Below, piece by piece: positions 41,248-53,691 of a stretch of 64,000 nucleotides of DNA. Made by a program: the position numbers and the translations under genes. The stretch's first letter is position 1, and every line of letters starts with the position of its first letter. Under the pieces are notes generated by a model. That model ran no database searches and was not told where the DNA came from. It worked only from the letters and a program-made list of their open reading frames with translations. The stretch comes from Petrolisthes cinctipes (taxonomy: Eukaryota; Arthropoda; Malacostraca; Decapoda; Porcellanidae). Location: contig JAWQEG010000623.1 in assembly GCA_033782935.1 (NCBI GenBank), positions 204,001 through 268,000 of the forward strand, read 5' to 3'.

Positions 41248-43736
41248 GAACCTAAAATATCGATTTTTAGCATGTTTTGGGCTCATATCTTGAAAATATT
41301 CTAGCACTAAGTAGGCATGTACAGATCGCTTCTGGAACCCAAAAATATCGAATTTTCGGGTTTTTTGAACCTGAATTTGGGATATAAACGGGTACAAAAG
41401 ATGAATGCAAATATTGACTTAGGGCACCTAAAATATTGATTTTCAGCATGTTTTGGGCCTGTATTTTAAAAATACTCTAACTCGGAGTAGGCATGTACAG
41501 ATCTCTTCTGGAACCCAAAAATATCGAATTTTCGGGTGTTTTGAGCCTGAATTTGAGATATAAACGGGTACAGAAGATGCATGCACATATCGACTTTGGG
41601 CACCCAAAATATCGATTTTTAGCATGTTTTGGGCCCATATTTTGAAAAAAATCTAGCACTGAGTAGGCATGTACGGATCGCTTCTGGGACCCAAAAATAT
41701 CGAATTTTCGGGTGTTTTGAGCCTGAATTTTGGAAACAAACGGGTTCAGAAGATGCATACACATATTGACTTTGGGCACCTAAAATATTGATTTTCAGCA
41801 TGTTTTGGGGCTGTATATTGAAAATTCTCTAACACGGAGTAGGCATGCACAGATCTCTTCTGGAACCCAAAAATATCGACTTTTCGTGTGTTTTGAGCCT
41901 GAATTTGAGATATAAACGGGTACAGAAGAAGCATGCACATATAGACTTTGGGCACCTAAAATATCGATTTTTAGCATGTTTTGGGACTATATTTTGAAAA
42001 TATTCTAGCACTGAGTAGGCATGTACAGATCGCTTCTGGGACCCAAAAATATCGAATTTTCGGGTTTTTGTTAGCATGAATTTGGGATATAAACGGATAC
42101 AGAAGATGCATACACATATTGACTTTGGGCACCTAAAATATCAATTTTCAGCATGTTTTGGGCCCATATTTTGAAAATATTCTAGCACTGAGTAGGCATG
42201 TACAGATCGCTTTTGGGACCCAAAAATATCGAATTTTCGGGTTTTTTTGAGCCAGAATTTGAGATATAAACGGGTACAGAAGATGCATGCACATATCGAC
42301 TTTGGGCACCTAAAATATCGATTTTCAGCATGTTTTGGGCCGGTATTTTGAAAATACTGTAACACAGAGTAGGCATGTACAGATCGCTTCTGGGACCCAA
42401 AAATATCAAAATTTTCGGGTGTTTTGAGCCTGAATTTGAGATATAAATGGGTACAGAAGATGCATGCACATATCGACATTGGACAACCAAAATATCGATT
42501 TTTAGCATGTTTTGGGCCTATATTTTGAAAATATTTTAGCACTGATTAGGCATGTACAGATCGCTTCTGGGACCCAAAAATATCGAATTTTTGTTTTTTT
42601 TTAGCATGAATTTGGGATATAAACGGATACAGAAGATGCATACACATATTGACTTTGGGCACCTAAAATATCGATTTTCAGCATGTTTTGGGCCTGTATT
42701 TTGAAAATACTGTAACACGGAGTAGACATGTACAGATCGCTTTTGGGACCCAAAAATATCGAATTTTCGGGTGTTTTGAGCCTGAATTTGAGATATAAAC
42801 GGGTACAGAAGATGCATGCACATATCGACTTTGGGCACCTAAAATATCGATTTTTAGCATGTTTTGGGCTCATATCTTGAAAATATTCGAGCACTGAGTA
42901 GGCATGTACAGATCGCTTTTGGGACCCAAAAATATCGAATTTTCGGGTGTTTTGAGCCTGAATTTGGGAAACAAACGGGGACAGAAGATGCATTCACATA
43001 TTGACTTTGGGCACCTAAAATATTGATTTTCAGCATGCTTAGGGCCTGTATATTGACAATACTCTAACATGGAGTAGGCATGTACAGATCGCTTTTGGGA
43101 CCCAAAAATATCGAATTTTCGGGTGTTTTGAGCCTGAATTTGAGATATAAACGGGAACAGAAGATGCATGCACATATCGACTTTGGGCACCTAAGATATC
43201 GATTTTTAGCATGTTTTGGGCCCATATTTTGAAAAAAATTCTAGCACTGAGTAGGCATGTACAGATCGCTTCTGGGACCCAAAAATATCGAATTTTTGTT
43301 TTTTTTTAGCATGAATTTGGGATATAAACGGATACAGAAGATGCATACACATATTGACTTTGGGCACCTAAAATATCGATTTTCAGCATGTTTTGGGCCT
43401 GTATTTTGAAAATACTGTAACACGGAGTAGGCATGTACAGATCGCTTTTGGGACCCAAAAATATCGAATTTTCGTGTGTTTTGAGCCTGAATTTGAGATA
43501 TAAACGGGTACAGAAGATGCATGCACATATCGACTTTGGGCACCTAAAATATCGATTTTTAGCATGTTTTGGGCTCATATCTTGAAAATATTCGAGCACT
43601 GAGTAGGCATGTACAGATCGCTTTTGGGACCCAAAAATATCGAATTTTCGGGTGTTTTGAGCCTGAATTTGGGAAATAAACGGACTTAGAAGATGCATAC
43701 ACATATTGACTTTGGGCACCTAAAATATCAATTTTC

Positions 43737-44400
43737 AGCATGTTTTGGGCCTGTATTTTGAAAATACTGTAACACGGAGTAGGCATGTACAGATCGCTTT
43801 TGGGACCCAAAAATATCAAATTTTCGTGTGTTTTGAGCCTGAATTTGAGATATAAACGGGTAAAGAAGATGCATGCACATATCGACTTTGGGCACCTAAA
43901 ATATCGATTTTTAGCATGTTTTGGGCTCATATCTTGAAAATATTCTAGCACTGACTAGGCATGTACAGATCGCTTCTGGGACCCACAAATATCGAATTTT
44001 CGGGTGTTTTGAGCCTGAATTTGTGATATAAACGGGTACTGAAGATGCATGCACATATCGACTTTAGGCACCTGAAATATCGATTTTTAGCATGTTTTGG
44101 GCCTATATTTTGAAAATATTCTAGCACTGAGTAGGCATGTACAGATCGCTTCTGGGACCCAAAAATATCGAATTTTCTGGGTTTTTGAGCCTGAATTTGA
44201 GATATAAACGGGTACAGAAGATGCATGCCCATATCGACTTTGGGAACCTAAAATATAGATTTTTAGCATGTTTTGGGCTCATATCTTGAAAATATTCTAG
44301 CACTGAGTAGGCATGTACAGATTGCTTCTAGGACCCAAAAATATCGAATTTTCGGCTGTTTTGAGCCAGAATTTGGAAAATAAACTGGTATAGAAGATGC
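43737..44400 (+). repeat. Higher-order block I, copy 1 (offset 2464 bp)
   Basis: Repeated at 46201-46864, exactly 14 monomers away. Shared marks are ATATCAAATTTTCGTGTG, TTTGTGATATAAACGGGTACTG, CACCTGAAATATCG, TTTTCTGGGTTTTTG and GCATGCCCATATCG. Confidence 0.8.
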
Positions 44401-45579
44401 ATGCACATATCGACTTTGGGCACCCAAAATATCGATTTTTAGATTGTTTTGGGCCTATATTTTGAAAATATTGTAACACGGAGTAGGAATGTACAGATCG
44501 CTTTTGGGACCCAAAAATATTGAATTTTCGGGTGTTTTGAGCCTGAATTTGAGATATAAACGGGTACAGATGATGCATTCACATATCGACTTTGGGCACC
44601 TAAAATATCGATTTTTAACATGTTTTGGGCTCATATCTTGAAAATATTCTAGCACTGAGTAGGCATGTACAGATCGCTTCTAGGACCCAAAAATATCGAA
44701 TTTTCGGGTGTTTTGAGCCAGAATTTGGGAAATAAACGGACTTAGAAGATGCATACACATATTGACATTGGGCACCTAAAATATCGATTTTCAGCATGAT
44801 TTGGGCCTGTATATTGAAAATACTCTAACACGGAGTAGGCATGTACAGATCGCTTCCGGGACCCAAAAATATCGAATTTTAGGGTGTTTTGAGCCTGAAT
44901 TTGAGATATAAACGGGTACAGAAGATTCATGCACATATCGACTTTAGGCACCCAAAATATCGATTTTTAGCATGTTTTGGGCCTATATTTTGAAAATATT
45001 CTAACACTGAGTAGTCATGTACAGATCGCTTCTGGAACCCAAAAATATTGAATTTTCGGGGTTTTTGAGCCTGAATTTGGGATATAAACGGATAAAGAAG
45101 ATGCATACACATATTGACTTTGGGCACCTAAAATATCGATTTTCAGCATGTTTTGGGCCCATATTTTGAAAAAAATCTAGCACTCAGTAGGCATGTACAG
45201 ATCGCTTAAGGGACCCAAAAATATCGAATTTTCGGGTGTTTTGAGCCTGAATTTTGGAAACAAACGGGTTCAGAAGATGCTTACACATATTGACTTTGGG
45301 CACCTAAAATATTGATTTTCAGCATGTTTTGGGGCTGTATATTGAAAATTCTCTAACACGGAGTAGGCATGTACAGATCTCTTCTGGAAGCCAAAAATAT
45401 CGAATTTTCGGGTGTTTTGAGCCTGAATTTGAGATATAAACGGGTACAGAAGAGGCATGCACATATAGACTTTGGGCACCCAAAATATCGATTTTCAGCA
45501 TGTTTTTGGACTATAATTTGAAAATATTCTAGCACTGAGTAGGCATGTACAGATCGCTTCTGGGACCCAAAAATATCGA

Positions 45580-45594
45580 TTTTTTTTTTTTTTT
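45580..45594 (+). repeat. Poly-T run, 15 T
   Basis: Type 2 second half, followed by AGCATGAATTTGGG. A similar monomer with 15 T lies at 48750. Confidence 0.95.
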
Positions 45595-46200
45595 AGCATG
45601 AATTTGGGATATAAACGGATACAGAAGATGCATGCACATATCGACTTTGGGCACCTAAAATATCGATTTTCAGCATGTTTTGGGCCTGTATTTTGAAAAT
45701 ACTCTAACACAGAGTAGGCATGTACAGATCGCTTTTGGGACCCAAAAATATCGAATTTTCGTGTGTTTTGAGCCTGAATTTGAGATATAAACGGTTACAG
45801 ATGATGCATTCACATATCGACTTTGGGCACCTAAAATATCGATTTTTAACATGTTTTGGGCTCATATCTTGAAAATATTCTAGCACTGATTAGGCATGTA
45901 CGGATCGCTTCTGGAACCCAAAAATATTGAATTTTCGGGGTTTTTTAGCCTGAATTTGGGATATAAACGGATAAAGAAGATGCATTCACATATCGACTTT
46001 GGGCACCTAAAATATCGATTTTTAACATGTTTTGGGCTCATATCTTGAAAATATTTTAGCACTGAGTAGGCATATACAGATCGGTTCTAGGACCCAAAAA
46101 TATCGAATTTTCGGGTGTTTTGAGCTAAAAATTTGATATATAATCGGGTACAGAAGATGCATGCACATATCGACTTTGGGCACCTAAAATATCGATTTTC

Positions 46201-46864
46201 AGCATGTTTTGGGCCTGTATTTTGAAAATACTGTAACACGGAGTAGGCATGTACAGATCGCTTTTGGGACCCAAAAATATCAAATTTTCGTGTGTTTTGA
46301 GCCTGAATTTGAGATATAAACGGGTACATAAGATGCATGCACATATCGACTTTGGGCACCTAAAATATAGATTTTTAGCATGTTTTGGGCTCATATCTTG
46401 AAAATATTCTAGCACTGAGTAGGCATGTACAGATCGCTTCTGGGACCCACAAATATCGAATTTTCGGGTGTTTTGAGCCTGAATTTGTGATATAAACGGG
46501 TACTGAAGATGCATGCACATATCGACTTTGGGCACCTGAAATATCGATTTTTAGCATGTTTTGGGCCTATATTTTGAAAATATTCTAGCACTGAGTAGGC
46601 ATGTACAGATCGCTTCTGGGACCCAAAAATATCGAATTTTCTGGGTTTTTGAGCATGAATTTGAGATATAAACGGGTACAGAAGATGCATGCCCATATCG
46701 ACTTTGGGAACCTAAAATATAGATTTTTAGCATGTTTTGGGCTCATATCTTGAAAATATTCTAGCAATGAGTTGGCATGTACAGATTGCTTCTAGGACCC
46801 AAAAATATCGATTTTTCGGGTGTTTTGAGCCAGAATTTGGGAAATAAACTGGTATAGAAGATGC
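46201..46864 (+). repeat. Higher-order block I, copy 2
   Basis: Second copy of 43737-44400. It overlaps at its right end with the 1233-bp repeat starting near 46698. Confidence 0.8.
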
Positions 46865-47388
46865 ATACATAAATTGACTTTGGGCACCTAAAATATCGAT
46901 TTTCAGCATGTTTTGGGCCTGTATATTGACAATACTCTAACACGGAGTAGGCATGTACAAATCGCTTCTGGGACCCAAAAATATCGAATTTTCGGGTGTT
47001 TTGAGCCTGAATTTGAGATATGAACGGGTACAGAAGATGCATGCACATATCGACTTTGGGCACCCAAAATATCGATTTTTAGCTTGTTTTGGGCCTATAT
47101 TTTGAAAATATTCTAGCACTAAATAGGCATGTACAGATCGCTTCTGGGACCGAAAAATATCAAATTTTCGGGTTTTTGTTAGCATGAATTTGGGATATAA
47201 ACGGATACAGAAGATGCATACACATATTGACTTTGGGCACCTAAAATATCGATTTTTTGCAAGTTTTGGGCCTGTATTTTGAAAATACTCTAACCCGGAG
47301 TAGGCATGTACAGATCGCTTCTGGGACCCAAAAATATCGAATTTTCGGGTGTTTTGAGCCTGAATTTGAGATATAAACGGGTACAGAA
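46698..47388 (+). repeat. Higher-order block J, copy 1 (offset 1233 bp)
   Basis: About 690 bp repeated at 47931-48621, seven monomers plus 1 bp away. Rare marks shared are GCAATGAG, AAACTGGTATAG, CATAAATTGACTTTGGG, GATATGAACGG, TTAGCTTGTTTTGGG, CACTAAATAGG and TTTTTTGCAAGTTTTGGG. Confidence 0.85.
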
Positions 47389-47916
47389 TATGCATGCACA
47401 TATCGACTTTGGGCACCTAAAATATCGATTTTCAGCATGTTTTGGGCCTGTATTTTGAAAATACTGTAACACGGAGTAGGCATGTACAGATCGCTTTTGG
47501 GACCCAAAAATATCGAATTTTCGGGTGTTTTGAGCCTGAATTTGAGATATAAACGGGTACAGATGATGCATTCACATATCGACTTTGGGCACCTAAAATA
47601 TCGATTTTTAACATGTTTTGGGCTCACATCTTGAAAATATTCTAGCACTGAGTAGGCATGTACAGATCGCTTCTAGGACCCAAAAATATCGAATTTTCGG
47701 GTGTTTTGAGACAGAATTTGGGAAATAAACGGACTTAGAAGATGCATACACATATTGACATTGGGCACCTAAAATATCGATTTTCAGCATGATTTGGGCC
47801 TGTATATTGAAAATACTCTAACACGGAGTAGGCATGTACAGATCGCTTCTGGGACCCAAAAATATCGAATTTTCGGGTGTTTTGAGCCTGAATTTGAGAT
47901 ATAAACGGGTACAGAT
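47300..47916 (+). repeat. Higher-order block K, copy 1 (offset 2992 bp)
   Basis: About 617 bp repeated at 50292-50908, exactly 17 monomers away. The rare CTCACATCTTG (near 47633 and 50625), ACAGATGATGCATTCAC and CAGCATGATTTGGG marks are shared. Related monomers lie near 49200-49530 (8 monomers before the second copy). Confidence 0.8.
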
Positions 47917-47930
47917 GATGCATTCACATA

Positions 47931-48621
47931 TCGACTTTGGGAACCTAAAATATAGATTTTTAGCATGTTTTGGGCTCATATCTTGAAAATATTCTAGCAA
48001 TGAGTAGGCATGTACAGATTGCTTTTGGGACCGAAAAATATCGAATTTTCGGGTGTTTTGAGCCAGAATTTGGGAAATAAACTGGTATAGAAGATGCATA
48101 CATAAATTGACTTTGGGCACCTAAAATATCGATTTTCAGCATGTTTTGGGCCTGTATATTGACAATACTCTAACACGGAGTAGGCATGTACAAATCGCTT
48201 CTGGGACCCAAAAATATCGAATTTTCGGGTGTTTTGAGCCTGAATTTGAGATATGAACGGGTACAGAAGATGCATGCACATATCGACTTTGGGCACCCAA
48301 AATATCGATTTTTAGCTTGTTTTGGGCCTATATTTTGAAAATATTCTAGCACTAAATAGGCATGTACAGATCGCTTCTGGGACCGAAAAATATCAAATTT
48401 TCGGGTTTTTGTTAGCATGAATTTGGGATATAAACGGATACAGAAGATGCATACACATATTGACTTTGGGCACCTAAAATATCGATTTTTTGCAAGTTTT
48501 GGGCCTGTATTTTGAAAATACTCTAACCCGGAGTAGGCATGTACAGATCGCTTCTGGGACCCAAAAATATCGAATTTTCGGGTGTTTTGAGCCTGAATTT
48601 GAGATATAAACGGGTACAGAA
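47931..48621 (+). repeat. Higher-order block J, copy 2
   Basis: Second copy of 46698-47388 with all rare marks in order. It departs where GAATATGCATG of copy 1 becomes GAAGAGGCATG. Confidence 0.85.
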
Positions 48622-48749
48622 GAGGCATGCACATATAGACTTTGGGCACCCAAAATATCGATTTTTAGCATGTTTTTGGACTATAATTTGAAAATATTCT
48701 AGCACTCAGTAGGCATGTACAGATCGCTTCTGGGACCCAAAAATATCGA

Positions 48750-48764
48750 TTTTTTTTTTTTTTT
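48750..48764 (+). repeat. Poly-T run, 15 T
   Basis: Same context as 45580, including the preceding TTTTTGGACTATAATTTG variant in both. Confidence 0.95.
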
Positions 48765-50291
48765 AGCATGAATTTGGGATATAAACGGATACAGAAGATG
48801 CATACACATATTGACTTTGGGCACCTAAAATATCGATTTTCAGCATGTTTTGGGCTCATATTTTGAAAATATTCTAGCACTGAGTAGGCATGTACAGATC
48901 GCTTCTGGGACCCAAAAATATCGAATTTTCGGGTGTTTTGAGCCTGAATTTGAGATATAAACGGGTACAGAAGATGCATGCACATATCGACTTTGGGCAC
49001 CTAAAATATCGATTTTCAGCATGTTTTGGGCCTGTATTTTGAAAATACTGTAACACAGAGTAGGCATGTACAGATCGCTTTTGGGACCCAAAAATATCGA
49101 ATTTTCGTGTTTTTTGAGCCTGAATTTGAGATATAAACGGGTACAGATGATGCATTCACATATCGACTTTGGGCACCTAAAATATCGATTTTTAACATGT
49201 TTTGGGCTCATATCTTGAAAATATTCTAGCACTGAGTAGGCATGTACAGATCGCTTCTAGGACCCAAAAATATCGAATTTTCGGGTGTTTTGAGCCAGAA
49301 TTTGGGAAATAAACGGACTTAGAAGATGCATACACATATTGACATTGGGCACCTAAAATATCGATTTTCAGCATGATTTGGGCCTGTATATTGAAAATAC
49401 TCTAACACGGAGTAAGCATGTACAGATCGCTTCTGGGACCCAAAAATATCGAATTTTCGGGTGTTTTGAGCCTGAATTTGAGATATAAACGGGTACAGAA
49501 GATGCATGCACATATCGACTTTGGGCACCCAAAATATCGATTTTTAGCATGTTTTGGGCCTATATTTTGAAAATATTCTAGCAATGAGTAGGCATGTACA
49601 GATCGCTTCTGGAACCCAAAAATATTGAATTTTCGGGGTTTTTTAGCCTGAATTTGGGATATAAACGGATAAAGAAGATGCATATACATATTGACTTTGG
49701 GCACCTAAAATATTGATTTTCAGCATGTTTTGGGGCTGTATATTGAAAATTCTCTAACACGGAGTAGGCATGTACAGATCTTTTCTGGAACCCAAAAATA
49801 TCGAATTTTCGGGTGTTTTGAGCCTGAATTTGAGATATAAACGGGTACAGAAGAGTCATGCACATATAGACTTTGGGCACCCAAAATATCGATTTTTAGC
49901 ATGTTTTTGGACTATATTTTGAAAATATTCTAGCACTGAGTACGTATGTACAGATCGCTTCTAAGACCCAAAAATATCGAATTTTCGGGTGTTTTGAGCC
50001 TGAATTTGAGATATAAACGGGTACAGATGATGCATTCACATATCGACTTTGGGCACCTAAAATATCGATTTTTAGCATGTTTTGGGCTCATATCTTGAAA
50101 ATATTCTAGCACTGAGTAGGCATGTACAGATCGCTTCTAGGACCCAAAAATATCGAATTTTCGGGTGTTTTGAGCCAGAATTTGGGAAATAAACGGACTT
50201 AGAAGATGCATACACATATTGACATTGGGCACCTAAAATATCGATTTTCAGCTTGATTTGGGCCTGTATATTGAAAATACTCTAACACGGA

Positions 50292-50908
50292 GTAGGCATG
50301 TACAGATCGCTTCTGGGACCCAAAAATATCGAATTTTCGGGTGTTTTGAGCCTGAATTTGAGATATAAACGGGTACAGAATATGCATGCACATATCGACT
50401 TTGGGCACCTAAAATATCGATTTTCAGCATGTTTTGGGCCTGTATTTTGAAAATACTGTAACACGGAGTAGGCATGTACAGATCGCTTTTGGGACCCAAA
50501 AATATCGAATTTTCGGGTGTTTTGAGCCTGAATTTGAGATATAAACGGGTACAGATGATGCATTCACATATCGACTTTGTTCACCTAAAATATCGATTTT
50601 TAACATGTTTTGGGCTCACATCTTGAAAATATTCTAGCACTGAGTAGGCATGTACAGATCGCTTCTAGGACCCAAAAATATCGAATTTTCGGGTGTTTTG
50701 AGCCAGAATTTGGGAAATAAACGGACTTAGAAGATGCATACACATATTGACATTGGGCACCTAAAATATCGATTTTCAGCATGATTTGGGCCTGTATATT
50801 GAAAATACTCTAACACGGAGTAGGCATGTACAGATCGCTTCTGGGAAACAAAAATATCGAATTTTCGGGTGTTTTGAGCCTGAATTTGAGATATAAACGG
50901 GTACAGAA
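50292..50908 (+). repeat. Higher-order block K, copy 2
   Basis: Second copy of 47300-47916. Differences include TTTGTTCACC for TTTGGGCACC near 50577 and GGGAAACAAAAA near 50844. Confidence 0.8.
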
Positions 50909-52094
50909 GATTCATGCACATATCGACTTTGGGCACCCAAAATATCGATTTTTAGCATGTTTTGGGCCTATATTTTGAAAATATTCTAACACTGAGTAGG
51001 CATGTACAGATCGCTTCTGGAACCCAAAAATATTGAATTTTCGGGGTTTTTGAGCCTGAATTTGGGATATAAACGGATAAAGAAGATGCATACACATATT
51101 GACTTTGGGCACCTAAAATATCGATTTTCAGCACGTTTTGGGCCTGTATTTTGAAAATACTGTAACACGGAGTAGGCATGTACAGATCTCTTCTGGAACC
51201 CAAAAATATCGAATTTTCGGGTGTTTTGAGCTAAAATTTTGAGATATAAACGGGTACAGAAGATGCATGCACATATCGACTTTGGGCACCTAAAATATCG
51301 ATTTTCAGCATGTTTTGGGCCCATATTTTGAAAAATATCTAGCACTGAGTAGGCATGTACAGATCGCTTCTGGGACCCAAAAATATCGAATTTTCGGGTG
51401 TTTTGAGCCTGAATTTTGGAAACAAACGGGTACAGAAGATGCATACACATATTGACTTTGGGCACCTAAAATATTGATTTTCAGCATGTTTTTGGCCTGT
51501 ATTTTGAAAATACTCTAACCCGGACTAGGCATGTACAGATCGCTTCTGGGACCCACAAATATCGAATTTTCGGGTGTTTTAAGCCTGAATTTGAGATATA
51601 AACGGGTACAGAATATGCATGCACATATCGACTTTGGGAACCTAAAATATTGATTTTCAGCATGTTTTGTTCCCATATTCTTAAAAAATTCTAGCACTGA
51701 GTAGGCATGTACAGATCGCTTCTGGGACCCAAAAATATCAAAATTTTCGGGTGTTTTGAGCCTGAATTTGAGATATAAATGGGTACAGAAGATGCATGCA
51801 CATATCGACTTTGGACACTTAAAATATCAATTTTTAGCATGTTTTAAGCCTATATTTTGAAAACATTCTAACACGGAGTAGGCATGTACAGATCGCTTCT
51901 GGGACCCAAAAATATCGAATTTTCGGGTGTTTTGAGCCTGAATTTGAGATATAAACGGGTACAGAAGATGCATGCACATATCGACTTTGGGCACCTAAAA
52001 TATCGATTTTTAGCATGTTTTGGGCCTATATTTTGAAAATATTCTAGCACTGATTAGGCATGTACAGATCGCTTCTGGGACCCAAAAATATCGA

Positions 52095-52110
52095 TTTTTT
52101 TTTTTTTTTT
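52095..52110 (+). repeat. Poly-T run, 16 T
   Basis: Type 2 second half after a CACTGATTAGG monomer. The next type 2 monomer (near 52450) has the interrupted form TTTTTGGTTTTTTTT. Confidence 0.95.
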
Positions 52111-52731
52111 AGCATGAATTTGGGATATAAACGGATACAGAAGATGCATACACATATTGACTTTGGGCACCTAAAATATCGATTTTCAGCATGTTTTGGG
52201 CCTGTATTTTAAAAATACTATAACACGGAGTAGGCATGTACAGATCGCTTTTGGGACCCAAAAATATCGAATTTTCGTGTGTTTTGAGCCTGAATTTGAG
52301 ATATAAACGGGTACAGAAGAAGCATGCACATATCGACTTTGGGCATCTAAAATATCGATTTTTAGCATGTTTTGGGACTATATTTTGAAAATATTCTAGC
52401 ACTAAGTAGGCATGTACAGATCGCTTCTGGGACCCAAAAATATCGAATTTTTGGTTTTTTTTAGCATGAATTTGGGATATAAACGGATACAGAAAATGCA
52501 TACACATATCGACTTTGGGCACCTAAAATATCGATTTTTAGCATGTTTTGGGCCTGTATTTTGAAAATACTGTAACAAGGAGTAGGCATGTACAGATCGC
52601 TTTTGGGACCCAAAAATATCGAATTTTCGTGTGTTTTGAGCCTGAATTTGAGATATAAAAGGGTACAGAAGATGCATGCACATATCGACTTTGGGCACCT
52701 AAAATATCGATTTTTAGCATGTTTTGGGACT

Positions 52732-52746
52732 ATATTTTGAAAATAT
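52732..52746. other. 15-bp dyad, type 2 form ATATTTTGAAAATAT
   Basis: This is the same site in a type 2 monomer. The outermost base pair is changed on both sides together (G..C to A..T), so the inverted repeat stays perfect. Many type 2 copies keep it; the CATATCTTGAAAATATT and CCATATTTTGAAAAAAATCT variants break it. Confidence 0.7.
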
Positions 52747-52876
52747 TCTAGCACTGAGTAGGCATGTACAGATTGCTTCTGGGACCCACAGATATCGAAT
52801 TTTCGGGTTTTTTTAGCATGAATTTGGGATATAAACGGATACAGAAGATGCATACACATATTGACTTTGGGCACCT

Positions 52877-52964
52877 AAAATATCGATTTTCAGCATGTTT
52901 TGGGCCTGTATTTTGAAAATACTGTAACACGGAGTAGGCATGTACAGATCGCTTTTGGGACCCA
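52877..52964 (+). repeat. Half-unit H1 (88 bp) of the reference monomer
   Basis: First half of the monomer. It shares with the second half, at the same positions and without gaps, AAAATATCGA (1-10), GTTTTG.GCCTG (21-32), GCATG.ACA (62-70), ATCG (72-75) and TTTGGG (78-83). I count 59 identical positions of 88. The H1-specific part is the dyad GTATTTTGAAAATAC and the following TGTAACACGGAGTAGG. Confidence 0.9.
52908..52922. other. 15-bp dyad, type 1 form GTATTTTGAAAATAC
   Basis: Perfect inverted repeat: arms GTATTTT and AAAATAC around a single G. It recurs at the same place in most type 1 monomers, including copies with the spacer changed to A (GTATTTTAAAAATAC, for example near 1341 and 54316). 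Short dyads able to form cruciforms or to bind a dimeric protein are known from several centromeric satellites; any such role here is inference. Confidence 0.75.
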
Positions 52965-53052
52965 AAAATATCGAATTTTCGGGTGTTTTGAGCCTGAATT
53001 TGAGATATAAACGGGTACAGAAGATGCATGCACATATCGACTTTGGGCACCT
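52965..53052 (+). repeat. Half-unit H2 (88 bp) of the reference monomer
   Basis: Second half, exactly 88 bp after the first and followed after another exact 88 bp by the next H1. It differs from H1 mainly at positions 11-20 (TTTTCGGGT in place of TTTCAGCAT) and 38-60 (GAGATATAAACGGGTACAGA in place of the dyad region). The dyad of H1 is not kept here. H2 is also where the poly-T variants arise in type 2 monomers. Confidence 0.9.
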
Positions 53053-53691
53053 AAAATATCGATTTTTAGCATGTTTTGGGCTCATATCTTGAAAATATTC
53101 TAGCACTGAGTAGGCATGTACAGATCGCTTCTAGGTCCAAAAAATATCGAATTTTCGGATGTTTTGAGCCAGAATTTGGGAAATAAACGGACTTAAAAGA
53201 TGCATACACATATTGACTTTGGGCACCTAAAATATCGATTTTCTGCATGTTTTGGGCCTGTATATTGAAAATACTGTAACACGGAGTAGGCATGTACAGA
53301 TCGCTTCTGGGACCCAAAAATATCGAATTTTCGGGTGTTTTGAGCCTGAATTTGAGATATAAACGGGTACTGAAGATGCATGCAGATATCGACTTTGGGC
53401 ACCCAAAATATCGATTTTTAGCATGTTTTGGGCCTATATTTTGAAAATATTCTAGCACTGAGTAGGCATGTATAGATCGCTTCTGGGACCCACAAATATC
53501 GAATTTTCGGGTGTTTTGAGCCTGAATTTGAGATATAAACGGGTACTGAAGATGCATGCACATATCGACTTTGGGCACCTAAAATATCGATTTTCAGCAT
53601 GTTTTGGGCCTGTATTTTGAAAATACTGTAACACGGAGTAGGCATGTACAGATCGCTTTTGGGACCCAAAATTATTGAATTTTCGGGTGTT
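52982..53691 (+). repeat. Left flank of unit L copy 1, repeated at 57382-58091
   Basis: Offset exactly 4400 bp. Shared marks are CTAGGTCC, TTTTCGGATG, GCATGCAGATATCG and CCCAAAATTATTG. Confidence 0.8.

Larger units (their letters stand above)
20300..42100 (+). repeat. Array region II
   Basis: From here on, type 2 monomers often read CTCATATCTTGAAAATATTC, and second halves often read CGGACTTAAAAGATGC or CGAATTATCGTGTG. The TTCCC variant changes from TTTTGTTCCC to TTTTATTCCC (near 21738, 24731, 28251, 31948, 34939, 36524, 39340). The GATGAA...AAATATTGAC marker gains ACAAAAG and recurs at 21336, 24330, 27850, 31547, 34538, 36121, 37353, 38937, 40169 and 41401: steps of 17, 20, 21, 17, 9, 7, 9, 7 and 7 monomers. 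Confidence 0.6.
52877..53052 (+). repeat. Reference monomer (type 1), 176 bp
   Basis: This copy is close to the array consensus and serves as the reference. It begins at AAAATATCGA in the first half and ends just before the next AAAATATCGA at 53053. It contains a ClaI-type ATCGAT at the start, a 15-bp dyad at 52908-52922, the landmark GCATGTACAG near the end of the first half, and TGCATGCA (a perfect palindrome holding NsiI ATGCAT and SphI GCATGC sites) in the second half. Type 1 diagnostics are CAGCATG, CTGTAACACGGAG and GCTTTTGGG in the first half, and AAACGGGTACAG with GCACATATCGAC in the second. Confidence 0.95.

Noticed and set aside
41640..42500. A junction with foreign DNA at the border of regions II and III
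   Set aside because: Monomers continue without a break. The local oddities (CGGTATTTTG near 42340, an extra A in ATCAAAATTTT near 42407) are single-base variants.
52877..52964. Further division of the 88-bp half into two 44-bp units
   Set aside because: GCATGT and TTTTGGG each occur twice in H1, but at spacings that do not agree with 44 bp, and the rest does not align.
52980..53025. CENP-B box in the second half
   Set aside because: The TTTGAGATATAAACGGGT stretch has the right-hand A..CGGG of the 17-bp box, but the left-hand TTCG is TGAG. The nearby TTCGGG lacks the right-hand part. Two of nine core bases are wrong, so it is not called.
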